In this document: one piece after another, positions 23,601 through 31,638 of the stretch | Layout: each line of letters opens with the position of its first letter | How positions within the stretch are numbered: position 1 is the stretch's first letter | Assembly (NCBI GenBank): GCA_003164715.1 | Contig: PLTZ01000076.1 | Span: 30,197 to 94,196, forward strand | Length of the DNA: 64,000 nucleotides | Direction of reading: 5' to 3' | DNA from: Opitutaceae bacterium | GTDB lineage: Bacteria; Verrucomicrobiota; Verrucomicrobiia; Opitutales; Opitutaceae | Program-made: the position numbers and the translations under genes | Notes under the pieces: generated by a model | Told to the model about the DNA's origin: nothing | Database searches by the model: none | Seen by the model: only the letters and a program-made list of their open reading frames with translations

Positions 23601-24532
23601 ATGTCGGTCGCGGCCCCCGCCGTGAGGTCGGCGACCTGCTTCTTCATCTCGGGCGTGATCGCGTCCAGGTGCGGCTTGCTCAGGTCCCAGTACCAGCGCG
23701 ACACGACGCTCCAGTCCGGCGTGGTGCTGACCGAAAGGTGCTGCAGGACCTCCTGGTAGGGCGGCATCGCCGGCTCGTCGAACATCCGGGGGACCCGGTT
23801 CACCTCCCAGTCGTAGACGATGAAGCCTCCCTCCGACCGCTGGGTCGCCGCCACCGTCCCCGGGATCTCGTCGCGCAGGGCGACCTGCCGGAGCGGCTTA
23901 TCGGCGGGCATCCGGACCTCGAGCGCCAAGTGCCGGGTGTAGCCGGACCCCTCGAACATGAAGTCCTCGGCGTAATCCCCGGGCAGGAACGGGCGGGTGA
24001 CGGTCGAGCGGACGACCGCGTGGACGATGTCGCCGATCTCCAGCTGGGGGATGTTCACCCGCAGCACCTTGGAGTTCGGGTCGTAGATGTTCATCTCCAT
24101 CTGGCTGTCGTCGATGCTCTCCTTCGAATTGCCCGCGACGTCGACCGGAACGACCTCGCCGCCGGGCTTTATGACCTCAAGGAGGGCCACCTCGGCGGTG
24201 TTGTAGGGGAGCATGAAGCCGAGGTTGAGCGTGTTGTTGTTCCTCTTGCCCTTCTCCGTGAGGACCTTCGTGAAGGTTTCGTCCTGGACCTCGGCGGTCC
24301 CGTCCTCATGGATGACGCGCAGGGACTTCTGCTCGACAAGGGCCTCGTCGCAGTCGGGCAGCTTCGCCAGGTTCACGTCGGCCGCCGCGGCCAGCACCGC
24401 CTTGGTGTCGGACGGCGCCCAGTCGGCGCCCTTGTACAGGGCGCTCTCGTCCGCTCGCGCGGGCGAGACGAACGCCAGGGCTGCTGCGGCGGCGAGGACC
24501 AGGGACAACGGGACAGGGTGGCGGAGGGTCAT
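20690..24532 (-). CDS. Exported protein with two tandem DUF3857/transglutaminase-like units
   Basis: 1280 residues with a Sec signal (about 5-27, ending SPARADE). The first unit (about 30-660) has a DUF3857 beta domain followed by a transglutaminase-like core with an intact triad: C355 (YGVCRDKAALL), H395 (FNHAIVG) and D411 (LMDPTD). The second unit (about 690-1280) repeats this layout, but the cysteine position is G974 (YGNGADQGILL) while H1017 and D1037 are kept. The second core is therefore probably catalytically dead. These proteins act in the periplasm; substrates are unknown. An upstream in-frame TTG at 24598 is unlikely to be the start. Confidence 0.88.
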   Translation of the reverse strand: MTLRHPVPLSLVLAAAAALAFVSPARADESALYKGADWAPSDTKAVLAAAADVNLAKLPDCDEALVEQKSLRVIHEDGTAEVQDETFTKVLTEKGKRNNNTLNLGFMLPYNTAEVALLEVIKPGGEVVPVDVAGNSKESIDDSQMEMNIYDPNSKVLRVNIPQLEIGDIVHAVVRSTVTRPFLPGDYAEDFMFEGSGYTRHLALEVRMPADKPLRQVALRDEIPGTVAATQRSEGGFIVYDWEVNRVPRMFDEPAMPPYQEVLQHLSVSTTPDWSVVSRWYWDLSKPHLDAITPEMKKQVADLTAGAATDMEKIKAVFYFVSKKIRYMGITPEKDRPGFEPHDVHITYDKKYGVCRDKAALLVSLLRAAGQNAYPVLVSVGWKKDTQVPNPFFNHAIVGVELHKGDYVLMDPTDENTRDLLPTYESNQSFLACRPEGDNLRLSPVDPPEKSMMRISTSGTIDAAGTLEARSEMSFDGVNDNEYRQAFAQMKPDDRRRFFEANLKRALPGATLKSLAITPENILDTSVPVRAVIEFSAGNTTAFGEGKAVVNVPWVGKDMGIVNFILGGTGLEKRRFPMETFVACGLHEDVSLKLAPSFTGSVSMPTCAAQDDECASYHRDFSFRDGVLACSRDVRLKVVEFSPAQYLRLKQSLKEIQYDDRKAPVLSTSDTKREAAVARADAGAAAPVESDSRVLEENLQLEVKDAHSAVFRVRIVKEILNYSGKKKESEVKIDYNPSIADARLVRAVVTSKAGQRQEISKEEINAMDAGWNASAKRYTGGRILVANLPGVDIGSTLEVEYELAFHDKAFLSGFQPFQDGNELVQKVFQITAPAGLALRTLDRGPAGIVTATSAAADNKRVMTWKASNVRAMPAEYDLPPGWLYEAGVAYYVGDPSAYLAELERTLLDRSGHSAKAQELARKLTASAATRLDASRAIRDYVSRSIRPAGPSFTDLRLSELSDADTTLSDGYGNGADQGILLHAMLTAAGFKPEFVLASFEPAIGALSAVATTFPLPHEFQAVLVRVRVGDDSYYFNDTDQYSRLGAVSHEGKLAINLADQSYGTVAPARGDENRRATTYRIALDPSGKVRMEIRREYSGAGYGKMNKFFSELPPEERRRYYQEAVSKVAQGARPVGDLRTDFGTYPGLEQFTVEIDHYAVVDGRYMYLDLPYSLGLYPTYTDRRTLPLFIRDDRLETIRAEVGLPAGFTHLVIAPRSQTLTAPDGAGSVRVSAGVSGGAWSVTQELSALPAVVAPQDYGALLSIESTLENKSSRLLLLEK

Positions 24533-24762
24533 GACTTCGGGGAATTTCGGTTCAGGCGCAAAGAGGCGGTGATTAAACGAGCTTTGCAACGTTTTCAAGG
24601 AATCCCACGAACCGCGCGCCGCGTCCCTGGGCCCCTGTGCCCGCGGGCCGCCCAGGGGATCCGCCGCCCAAGCTTGCCTGCGGCGGGATTCGCCCCAATG
24701 CGTAGTGTAGCGCCGCGGCGCAAGGGTGCGCAGCCCGGCCGCCGGCCCCGAACCCCCGTCTC

Positions 24763-26316
24763 ATGCCCGAAAAACTCCTGCAGCTCTCCGACATCGGGAA
24801 GCGTTTTGGCGCGAACCGGGTGCTCGAGTCCGTCTCGTTCGACCTCTATGCGGGGGAGGTGCACGTCCTGGCGGGCGAGAACGGCGCGGGCAAGACGACG
24901 CTCATCAGGATCCTTGCGGGCATCCACCCCGAGCACGAGGGGACCATCGAGCTCGGCGGGCGCACCGTCCGGTTCAGGAACCCGATCGAGGCAAGCCGCC
25001 ACGGGATCTCCGTCATCCATCAGGAGCTCTCGCTGGTGGAGTCGATGAGCGTCGCGGACAACATCTGCCTCGGCCGCGAGCCGGCGCGGGCGGGGGGCCT
25101 GCTGCTCGACCGCCGCGCCCAGCTGGAGCGCGCGGGCGAACTCTGCGCCCGCCTCGGCCTTTCGTTCACCCGGGAGGATCTCGGCCGCAGGGCCGAGCAG
25201 TTTCCCCTCTCCGTCAAGAACCGGATCGAGATCGCAAAGGCCCTGGCGGGCGACGCGCGCATCATCGTGATGGACGAGCCCACGAGTGCGCTCAACCACG
25301 AGGAGGTCGAGCGGCTGTTCGCGCTGATCGACCACCTCAAGGCCAGGGGCTGCGGCATCGTCTACATCACCCACAAGATGGAGGAGATCTACCGGGTGGC
25401 GGACCGCATCACGGTCCTGCGCGACGGGCGCCGCGTCGGTACGGCAGCGGCCGCGGACTGCCCGCCGCCGACATTGATCCGCTGGATGATCGGGCGCGAT
25501 CTCGCGGAGCAGTTTGCTCCGCGGGCGGGGCCGGCCGCCACGGGGGTGCGGGCGCCGCGACTCGTCGTCAGCCGCTTCACCGTGCCGAGCCCCGGTCCCG
25601 GACGGCCTCCGGCGGTCCGGGACCTGTCCGTCGCCGTCCGCGCCGGCGAGATCGTGGGCTTCGCCGGCCTCCAGGGCGCGGGATGCTCCGAGCTCTTCAA
25701 CGGCCTGTTCGGCGCGTACGGCGCCGTGTGCGGCGGCCGGGTCGAGATCGACGGCGAGCCGGTCCGCCCGGAGAGCCCGGGCGCCTCGATCCGGCGCGGG
25801 CTCGCCTTCCTGACGGGCGACCGGAAGAACACCGGGCTTGTCCTCGGGATGAGCGTCGAGCGCAACGTGAGCCTGTCGTCGCTGCCTAGGGTGTCGCCGG
25901 GAGGCGTGCTTTCGCCCGGCCTCGAGCGAAGCCTTGCGGAGCACTACGTCGGCGCGCTCGGCATCCGCCTCGAATCGGTCGACCAGGAGACGGGCGCCCT
26001 CTCGGGCGGGAACCAGCAGAAGGTCGCGCTTGCGAAGTGGCTCGCGACACGGCCGCGCGTCCTGCTGCTCGAGGAGCCCACGCGGGGGGTCGACGTCGGC
26101 GCTAAGCATGAAATCTACGGGCTCCTTCGCGGCCTGGCGGCCGAGGGCCTCGCCATCCTGCTCATCTCGACCGAGATGCCGGAGCTCCTCGGGCTGTGCG
26201 ACCGCGTCGTGGCCCTGCACCGCGGCCGGGTCATGGGGGTCTTCGACCGCTCCGAGGCGACCCCGGAGCGGGTGCTTGCGGCGGCGATGGGCGCCGACGT
26301 GCCGCAGGGGAACTGA
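24763..26316 (+). CDS. Sugar ABC transporter ATP-binding protein (RbsA/MglA-type, two ATPase cassettes)
   Basis: 517 residues with two fused nucleotide-binding domains, as in monosaccharide importers. Cassette 1 has GENGAGKTTL, a signature-like FPLSVKNRIEIAKAL and VMDEPTSAL. Cassette 2 has the degenerate Walker A GLQGAGCSEL and an intact LSGGNQQK with LLEEPTRGVD, which is normal for the family. It energises uptake through the permease encoded 4 bp downstream. The three genes ATPase-permease-binding protein form one rightward operon. Confidence 0.95.
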   Translation: MPEKLLQLSDIGKRFGANRVLESVSFDLYAGEVHVLAGENGAGKTTLIRILAGIHPEHEGTIELGGRTVRFRNPIEASRHGISVIHQELSLVESMSVADNICLGREPARAGGLLLDRRAQLERAGELCARLGLSFTREDLGRRAEQFPLSVKNRIEIAKALAGDARIIVMDEPTSALNHEEVERLFALIDHLKARGCGIVYITHKMEEIYRVADRITVLRDGRRVGTAAAADCPPPTLIRWMIGRDLAEQFAPRAGPAATGVRAPRLVVSRFTVPSPGPGRPPAVRDLSVAVRAGEIVGFAGLQGAGCSELFNGLFGAYGAVCGGRVEIDGEPVRPESPGASIRRGLAFLTGDRKNTGLVLGMSVERNVSLSSLPRVSPGGVLSPGLERSLAEHYVGALGIRLESVDQETGALSGGNQQKVALAKWLATRPRVLLLEEPTRGVDVGAKHEIYGLLRGLAAEGLAILLISTEMPELLGLCDRVVALHRGRVMGVFDRSEATPERVLAAAMGADVPQGN

Positions 26317-26320
26317 AGGC

Positions 26321-27307
26321 ATGAGGACCCTGCGCCGTTGGATCGAGCGACCCGAGGGGAGGGCCCTGTTCGCCCTCCTCTTCATCCTGGTGATCGGCTG
26401 CGTGTTTAACGCGCACGACGCGTTCTTCCGCTGGGGCACGCACCGGGACATGCTCCGGCAGGTCTCGGTTTACGGCATCCTCGCCTGCGGCATGACGCTC
26501 GTCATCGTCACCGGGGGCATCGACCTGTCGGTCGGAAGCGTGCTCGGGCTGTGCGCGGTTGTGTTCGCGCAGCTCTCGCTGCGCCGCGGCCTGCCGGCGC
26601 CGGTGGCGGTGCCCGCGGTCCTGGCCGTCGGCGCCGCCGCCGGGCTCGCGTCGGGGGCCGCCGTCGCGCGCTACCGCATCCAGCCGTTCATCGCGACGCT
26701 CGCGATGATGGTCTTTGCGCGCGGCCTCGCGAAATGGCTGTCGGGGGGCGAGAAAGTCTCCCGCGCCGTGCAGCAGCCCGACGGGAGCTTCTCCTACGTG
26801 GACCTGCCGGGCGCCTTCGAGCGCCTGGACGCGAAGGTGTGGGGCGGGAACGTGGCGGTGGTGACGCTCGTGTTCCTGGGCTGCGTCGCGCTTTCCTGGG
26901 TGGTGCTCACGCGGCTTCGCTACGGGAGGTACCTCTACGCGACCGGCGGCAACGAGGAGGCGGCGCGCCTCTCGGGGGTGCCCGTGCGCCGGGCGAAGCT
27001 GCTCGCCTACGGGATGAGCGGCGTCTTCGGCGCGGTCGCGGGCATCTGCCAGGCGGCGCAGGAGCAGCAGGGCGACCCGGAGGCGGGCGTCTCGTACGAG
27101 CTCACGGCGATCGCCATCGCGGTCATCGGCGGCAACAGCCTCGCGGGCGGGCGGGGCGGCATCGGGCTGACGCTCCTCGGGGCGATGACGATCGGCTATC
27201 TCGAGAAGATCCTGAGCATCAATGCCGTCGCCGAATCGAGCCGGCTGATGCTTACCGGAGCCATCATCCTGGCCGCGGTCCTGCTGCAGCGGCGCAGGAT
27301 CGAGTGA
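26321..27307 (+). CDS. Sugar ABC transporter permease (RbsC-type)
   Basis: 328 residues with eight to ten hydrophobic segments. TGGIDLSVGSVLGL and the cytoplasmic GGNEEAARLSGVPVRRAKLLAYGMSG loop that docks on the ATPase are hallmarks of the ribose/galactose permease family. One permease gene implies a homodimeric channel. A GAAGG sequence inside the end of the ATPase gene supports the ATG at 26321. Confidence 0.94.
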   Translation: MRTLRRWIERPEGRALFALLFILVIGCVFNAHDAFFRWGTHRDMLRQVSVYGILACGMTLVIVTGGIDLSVGSVLGLCAVVFAQLSLRRGLPAPVAVPAVLAVGAAAGLASGAAVARYRIQPFIATLAMMVFARGLAKWLSGGEKVSRAVQQPDGSFSYVDLPGAFERLDAKVWGGNVAVVTLVFLGCVALSWVVLTRLRYGRYLYATGGNEEAARLSGVPVRRAKLLAYGMSGVFGAVAGICQAAQEQQGDPEAGVSYELTAIAIAVIGGNSLAGGRGGIGLTLLGAMTIGYLEKILSINAVAESSRLMLTGAIILAAVLLQRRRIE

Positions 27308-27350
27308 CCGGCCCCCCGGGGACCCGCGCCTTCATCCCATCCGAACCTCC

Positions 27351-28301
27351 ATGACGACCCGACTCTCGCCGACCGCCCTCATCCTCGCACTTGCCTGCGC
27401 CTCGCCCGCCTTCCCCAAGGACGGGGGAAAATGGGTGGTCGGCATGAGCCAGTGCAACCTGGGCGAGCCCTGGCGCGTCCAGATGAACGCCGACATCCGC
27501 AGGGAGGCGGCGGCGCACCCGGAGCTTGAGCTCATCTTCAAGGACGCGCAGAACGACACGCTCAGGCAGCGGGCTCAGATCGAGGAGTTCGTCAACTCGG
27601 GCGTCGACCTGCTCATCGTTTCGCCGAAGGAGGCGGCGCCCCTCACGCCCCCGGTCGCCGAGGCGTACCGGCGCGGAGTCCCGGTCATCGTGCTCGACCG
27701 CCGGGTGCTCGGAAGCGACTACACCGAGTTCATCGGCGCGAACAACCGCATGATCGGGAAGGCCGCCGGCGCGTGGGCCGTCGGTCGCCTCGCCGAGCTC
27801 CCGGCGGTCAGGAAGGGGGCCCGGGCGCGCGTGGTGGAGCTCGAGGGGCTGATGACCTCCATTCCGGCGCAGGACCGCGGGGCGGGGTTTCACGAGGCGC
27901 TCAAGGGGGCGCCGGTGGACATCGTCTACACGGCGGACATGAAGTGGCTCGAGCCGCAGGCTCGGATGGAGATGGAGTCGGCGCTGTCGGTCCAGCCGCA
28001 GATCGACCTGGTCTTCGCGCACAACGACCCGGGCGCGCACGGCGCGTACCTGGCGGCGCAGGCCGCCGGCCGGGAGCGCGACATCATCTTCGTCGGCATC
28101 GACGCCCTGGCGCAGGAGGGGCAGGTCTACGTGAGGCAGGGCGTGTTGGCGGCGACGTTCGAGTACCCGACGGGCGGCCGCGAGGCGGTGGAGGACGCGC
28201 TCAAGATCCTGCGCCGCGAGAGCGTGCCGAAGGAGGTGACGCTCAGGTCGCGAGTCTTCACGCCCGACAACGTCGCCAGCGGAGGCGAGTGGCTCAAGTA
28301 G
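27351..28301 (+). CDS. Periplasmic sugar-binding protein of the ABC importer (Peripla_BP_4, YtfQ-like)
   Basis: 316 residues with a short signal peptide (about 1-23, ending SPAFPKDG). The two-lobed fold begins VVGMSQCNLGEPWRVQMN, continues FVNSGVDLLIVSPKEAAPL and PVIVLDRRV, and ends with YPTGGREAVEDALKIL. The opening resembles the galactofuranose-binding YtfQ group more than RbsB, but the sugar is uncertain. It is the last gene of the operon and is followed at once by two hairpins. Confidence 0.92.
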   Translation: MTTRLSPTALILALACASPAFPKDGGKWVVGMSQCNLGEPWRVQMNADIRREAAAHPELELIFKDAQNDTLRQRAQIEEFVNSGVDLLIVSPKEAAPLTPPVAEAYRRGVPVIVLDRRVLGSDYTEFIGANNRMIGKAAGAWAVGRLAELPAVRKGARARVVELEGLMTSIPAQDRGAGFHEALKGAPVDIVYTADMKWLEPQARMEMESALSVQPQIDLVFAHNDPGAHGAYLAAQAAGRERDIIFVGIDALAQEGQVYVRQGVLAATFEYPTGGREAVEDALKILRRESVPKEVTLRSRVFTPDNVASGGEWLK

Positions 28302-28334
28302 GGGGAGCTTCCCCCTTCCGGCGGCCGCCGGAAG
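28301..28334. terminator. Double hairpin between convergent genes
   Basis: A GGGGGA/TCCCCC hairpin with a 3-nt loop (28301-28315) abuts a perfect 20-bp palindrome (28315-28334) that can fold as an 8-bp stem with a 4-nt loop. It sits between the stop codons of the sugar-binding protein and isomerase-like genes, so it probably ends transcription in both directions. No U-run follows, so factor-independent function is uncertain. Confidence 0.55.
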
Positions 28335-28338
28335 CCCG

Positions 28339-29943
28339 TCACACGTCCCCGCAGACCGACACCTCGAGCCCCAGCTCGGCCATGGCCGCGGCCTTGGTGA
28401 AGAGCGCCTTCCGGGCCTCGGACCGTCCCGGGGCGTAGGCCACCTGGATGTGGTTGCTCTTGTGGCGCGCCATCATCTGGTCGCGCGAGATGCCCTGGAG
28501 CACCGCGTGCATGATCGGCCACTGCGGCGTGGTCAGCCGCCACCGCTCTTCGCTCTCGCGCTTCGGCAGCCTGACCACCTCGGCAAGCCCGGTGTCGAAC
28601 TTGAGCCTCCCGTCCTCGATGAAGACCCGGCTCCAGACCACCCAGCCCGGCTTGCTCACACCCTTCAGGGTCCCTCCCCCCAGCCGGAAGAACATCGGCG
28701 GCTGGCGCTCGCTCGTCGCGCCCCTGAACCCGCCCGTGAAATGGGCCGGCGGGGCGGCTCCGGAGATGAGGAGGACCCAGACATAGGCGTCGACGGCCCG
28801 GTCCCGGTAGGCCCTTCCCCACCTGATGTCGTGAAGCGTGGTCTCCGGCGGATACCCGAGCCGCCTCCAGAGCTGGTAGGTGACGATCGCGTCGAGCCCG
28901 GCGCACTCGTCGACCTCGTTGAAGTGTGGCAGCGCCTCGCCCCGGTACAGCACCCTCCCGGTCGCCTCGTCGCGGACGGGCGGGCGCACCCTGCTGTTGA
29001 GCAGGCCTTCGGCCAGGTCGGACGCCGGCGCGAGGTCCCTCAAGCCCTGCTGGTACTGGATCCCGATGGCCGCGGCGCCGAACTCCGCGGCGATGCGGAC
29101 GGCGGCGACGTACATCTTGCACTGCAGGAGCACCTGGCCGCGGGTGAGCTCCGTGGCCTCGTCGGTCCCGAGCGCGAACCCCACGCCCCGGTTCCGCATC
29201 CACCGGTAGACGGCGCGGGCCTCGCCGTCCTTGACCGTCAGCATCCTCGCGTAGAGGGTCGACTGGCTCAGCCGCTCCTTGAAGACCCCGGTCGGATTGA
29301 GCAGGTGGTCGGGGATGATCGCGTTGAACATGCCCATGCAGCCCTCGTCGAAGACGCCCATGATGAGCTTGTCGCTCCTGAGGCGGCGGGCGTAGGCGCG
29401 GCCCGCCCTGGCGGCGGCGGCCGGGATGCGCAGCGCCGCCAGCGGCCTGGCGTGGGACGTGTCGTGGCGGACCCTGCCCGTCTTGAGCCACGAGCGCAGC
29501 CCCCGCAGGAAGAACGGATCCGTGAACCCCTCGCTCCAGAGCGTGCTGTAGCGGACGCCCGCCTTGGTCAGCGAGGCGTTCAGGTTGAGGAGCCCGACGA
29601 GGCCCGGATAGGTGCCGCTCCAGTTCGCGACGGTGAGGATCGGCCCGCGGTGGGAGATGAGGCCCGCCAGGACGTGCTGGCTGTACTGCCACACGGCCTC
29701 GGCCACGACCAGGGGCGCGTCGCGCGGGATCCGGCGAAAGACCTCCATGCCATGCTTCTGGCTGTCGATGAACCCGTGCCGCTTGGCGCGGTCGTAGCCG
29801 TGGGCGCGCCGCACCCTGCGGCCCTCCCGTTCGATGGCGGCGACGAGGAGCCGCTCCATCGCGGCCTGCGCCTGCTCGCACTGCCGGTTCGCCGAAAGGC
29901 GCAGGTCGCCGTTTGCAATGAGGTAAATGGCTCTGGAGCTCAT
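28339..29943 (-). CDS. L-fucose/L-arabinose isomerase-related protein
   Basis: 534 residues. The order of segments fits the FucI/AraA-like fold: LTVANWSGTYPGLVGLLNLN, the long central domain with GVGFALGTDEATELT and AAIGIQYQQGLRDL, FNEVDECAGLDAI, and the C-terminal HAVLQGIS and ARHKSNHIQVAY with candidate metal-ligand Glu and His. True ketol-isomerase activity is not proven; related proteins are annotated only as sugar isomerases. It is the last gene of a leftward unit GH94-esterase-isomerase and faces the ABC importer, which suggests it handles the imported sugar. Confidence 0.65.
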   Translation of the reverse strand: MSSRAIYLIANGDLRLSANRQCEQAQAAMERLLVAAIEREGRRVRRAHGYDRAKRHGFIDSQKHGMEVFRRIPRDAPLVVAEAVWQYSQHVLAGLISHRGPILTVANWSGTYPGLVGLLNLNASLTKAGVRYSTLWSEGFTDPFFLRGLRSWLKTGRVRHDTSHARPLAALRIPAAAARAGRAYARRLRSDKLIMGVFDEGCMGMFNAIIPDHLLNPTGVFKERLSQSTLYARMLTVKDGEARAVYRWMRNRGVGFALGTDEATELTRGQVLLQCKMYVAAVRIAAEFGAAAIGIQYQQGLRDLAPASDLAEGLLNSRVRPPVRDEATGRVLYRGEALPHFNEVDECAGLDAIVTYQLWRRLGYPPETTLHDIRWGRAYRDRAVDAYVWVLLISGAAPPAHFTGGFRGATSERQPPMFFRLGGGTLKGVSKPGWVVWSRVFIEDGRLKFDTGLAEVVRLPKRESEERWRLTTPQWPIMHAVLQGISRDQMMARHKSNHIQVAYAPGRSEARKALFTKAAAMAELGLEVSVCGDV

Positions 29944-29988
29944 GGGCTGGGGGGGCGGGAGGGAGCCCGCCGTCCGATGTGTCGATTC

Positions 29989-31560
29989 TTAAAACCCGGG
30001 AATTCGGTCGAGGAACAGGTAGCGTCCGCGGTGGCTGTCCGCCGCGGCGCCGGGATGGGGCGAAAGGTGCATCACTGGGTAGCCATCCGAGGCATTGTAC
30101 TCGGGCCAGCTCGGCAGGCCCGGGCCGTTCGGGTTTCCCGTCCTTGCGAAGTTCGTCCAGTACGATGACACCAGCTCCGATAGCTCGTGGTCCTCGGGCC
30201 GCCACGGCAGGTTCTTGGAGTAGAGCGTGCGGAAGACAAATTCGATTTCTCCGGAGTGGTTAGCCCTGGGCTCCGCGCCCGGGGCCGCGTCCTTCGGAAG
30301 CGGCAGGGGCTGGTCGAATTCATACCGGTAGACGGGGCTCCCGCCGGTCCTCAGGTGCACTTCTAGCCATTTCCACGTGGGGTAGCCCATGAACCTGTCC
30401 CCCTCCAGGTCCTGCGCCGCCCGCTTGGCCTCGGAATCGGTCGCGGCCGGGTAGAGCTCCAGGAAGGCCCTGGCATTGGCGCCGAACCGGGTTGAGGCGA
30501 GCGCGACGTAGTTGGCCACCGTCGGGGAGGCGCCGCCAAAGAAGGAATCGTAGCTTCCCTCGTCCCGGTTCCATCCGGCCAGTAGCGGTATCCGGCTCTG
30601 CGCGCCTGCCGCGTAGGCGGTCGGGCCGTCGGCCGTCAGGAAGTATCCGTCGACATCCGGCGAGAAGTACTCCTGGGGCAGCTTGAGCGCCGCCTCAAGA
30701 ACCTCCTTCGCGGGCCTCGCGCGCAGTTCCTCGATCGAGGCGCCCCCAAACGCCGTCTGGGCGAACTTCAGGCCCTGCGCCTCGGCGTCGGCGCGCGCCG
30801 TGAGCGGCAGCGTCGAGCCGAAGAAGGCGCCGCTTTCGCCGATGGCGCGCTGGAAGAGCCCCTGCGCCAGAGGCGACGCCATGAGGGCGCAGACCGAGAC
30901 CGATCCCGCCGACTCGCCAAAGACGGTGACGTTGTCGGGGTCGCCGCCGAAGGTGGCGATGTTCCTCTTGACCCATTGGAGGGCGGCGAGCTGGTCGAGG
31001 AGCCCGTAGTTGCCCGACGCGTGGTGCCCCGACTCCTGCGCCAGAGCGGGGTGGGCGAGGAACCCGAACACCCCCATGCGGTAGTTCATGGAGACCACCA
31101 GGACGCCCTTCTTCGAGAGGTTCCCCGCGTCCTGGCGGGGCTCGGACGACGCTCCGGCCACGAATCCCCCGCCGTGGATCCACACCATGACCGGCAGCCT
31201 GGCCTGGGGCGGATTCGCCGGCATCCAGAGGTTGAGGTACAGGCAGTCCTCGCTTGGCCCCGTGTCGTGGAACACCATGTCGTCGTAGATCCGCCCCTGC
31301 ATGGCGCGCGGGGGGAAGTCGACCGCCTTGCGCACCCCGGACCAGGGCACCACCGGCTGCGGCGCCTTCCAGCGCAGCGCGCCCACGGGCGGCGCGGCAT
31401 AGGGGATGCCCTTGAAGGTGCGCACCTTGCCGTCGGCGCTCACCGCCCCCTCCAGCACGCCGTCAGCGGTCTTCAGCTGGACGGTGCGCACCTGCTGTCC
31501 CTGCAACATCCCGGGCAGGAGCGCGAATAACGAAATCAGTTTCATGTGTCTGGGCTTCAT
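29989..31560 (-). CDS. Exported type-B carboxylesterase
   Basis: 523 residues. The start at 31560 is preferred because AGGA lies 5 bp upstream, whereas the in-frame ATG at 31545 has no ribosome-binding site. A signal peptide ends near MLQGQQ. The alpha/beta-hydrolase catalytic set is visible: nucleophile elbow GESAGS, acid in GWNRDEGSY, and His in ANHSGEIEFVF; HGGGF provides the oxyanion hole and SEDCLYLNLW is the family signature. It probably removes acyl groups from sugars or other esters. It lies between the GH94 and isomerase-like genes on the same strand with short gaps. Confidence 0.92.
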   Translation of the reverse strand: MKPRHMKLISLFALLPGMLQGQQVRTVQLKTADGVLEGAVSADGKVRTFKGIPYAAPPVGALRWKAPQPVVPWSGVRKAVDFPPRAMQGRIYDDMVFHDTGPSEDCLYLNLWMPANPPQARLPVMVWIHGGGFVAGASSEPRQDAGNLSKKGVLVVSMNYRMGVFGFLAHPALAQESGHHASGNYGLLDQLAALQWVKRNIATFGGDPDNVTVFGESAGSVSVCALMASPLAQGLFQRAIGESGAFFGSTLPLTARADAEAQGLKFAQTAFGGASIEELRARPAKEVLEAALKLPQEYFSPDVDGYFLTADGPTAYAAGAQSRIPLLAGWNRDEGSYDSFFGGASPTVANYVALASTRFGANARAFLELYPAATDSEAKRAAQDLEGDRFMGYPTWKWLEVHLRTGGSPVYRYEFDQPLPLPKDAAPGAEPRANHSGEIEFVFRTLYSKNLPWRPEDHELSELVSSYWTNFARTGNPNGPGLPSWPEYNASDGYPVMHLSPHPGAAADSHRGRYLFLDRIPGF

Positions 31561-31638
31561 TTTGTTCCTGCTTCAATCTGTGGGTTCCTTGGCATGGGCC
31601 GAGATTTCGGTTGGCCGGGTTACGGGCGCCTGTGGCCG

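Noticed and set aside
22412..25048. 878-codon rightward open frame
   Set aside because: Antisense to the DUF3857 gene and out of frame with the ABC ATPase.
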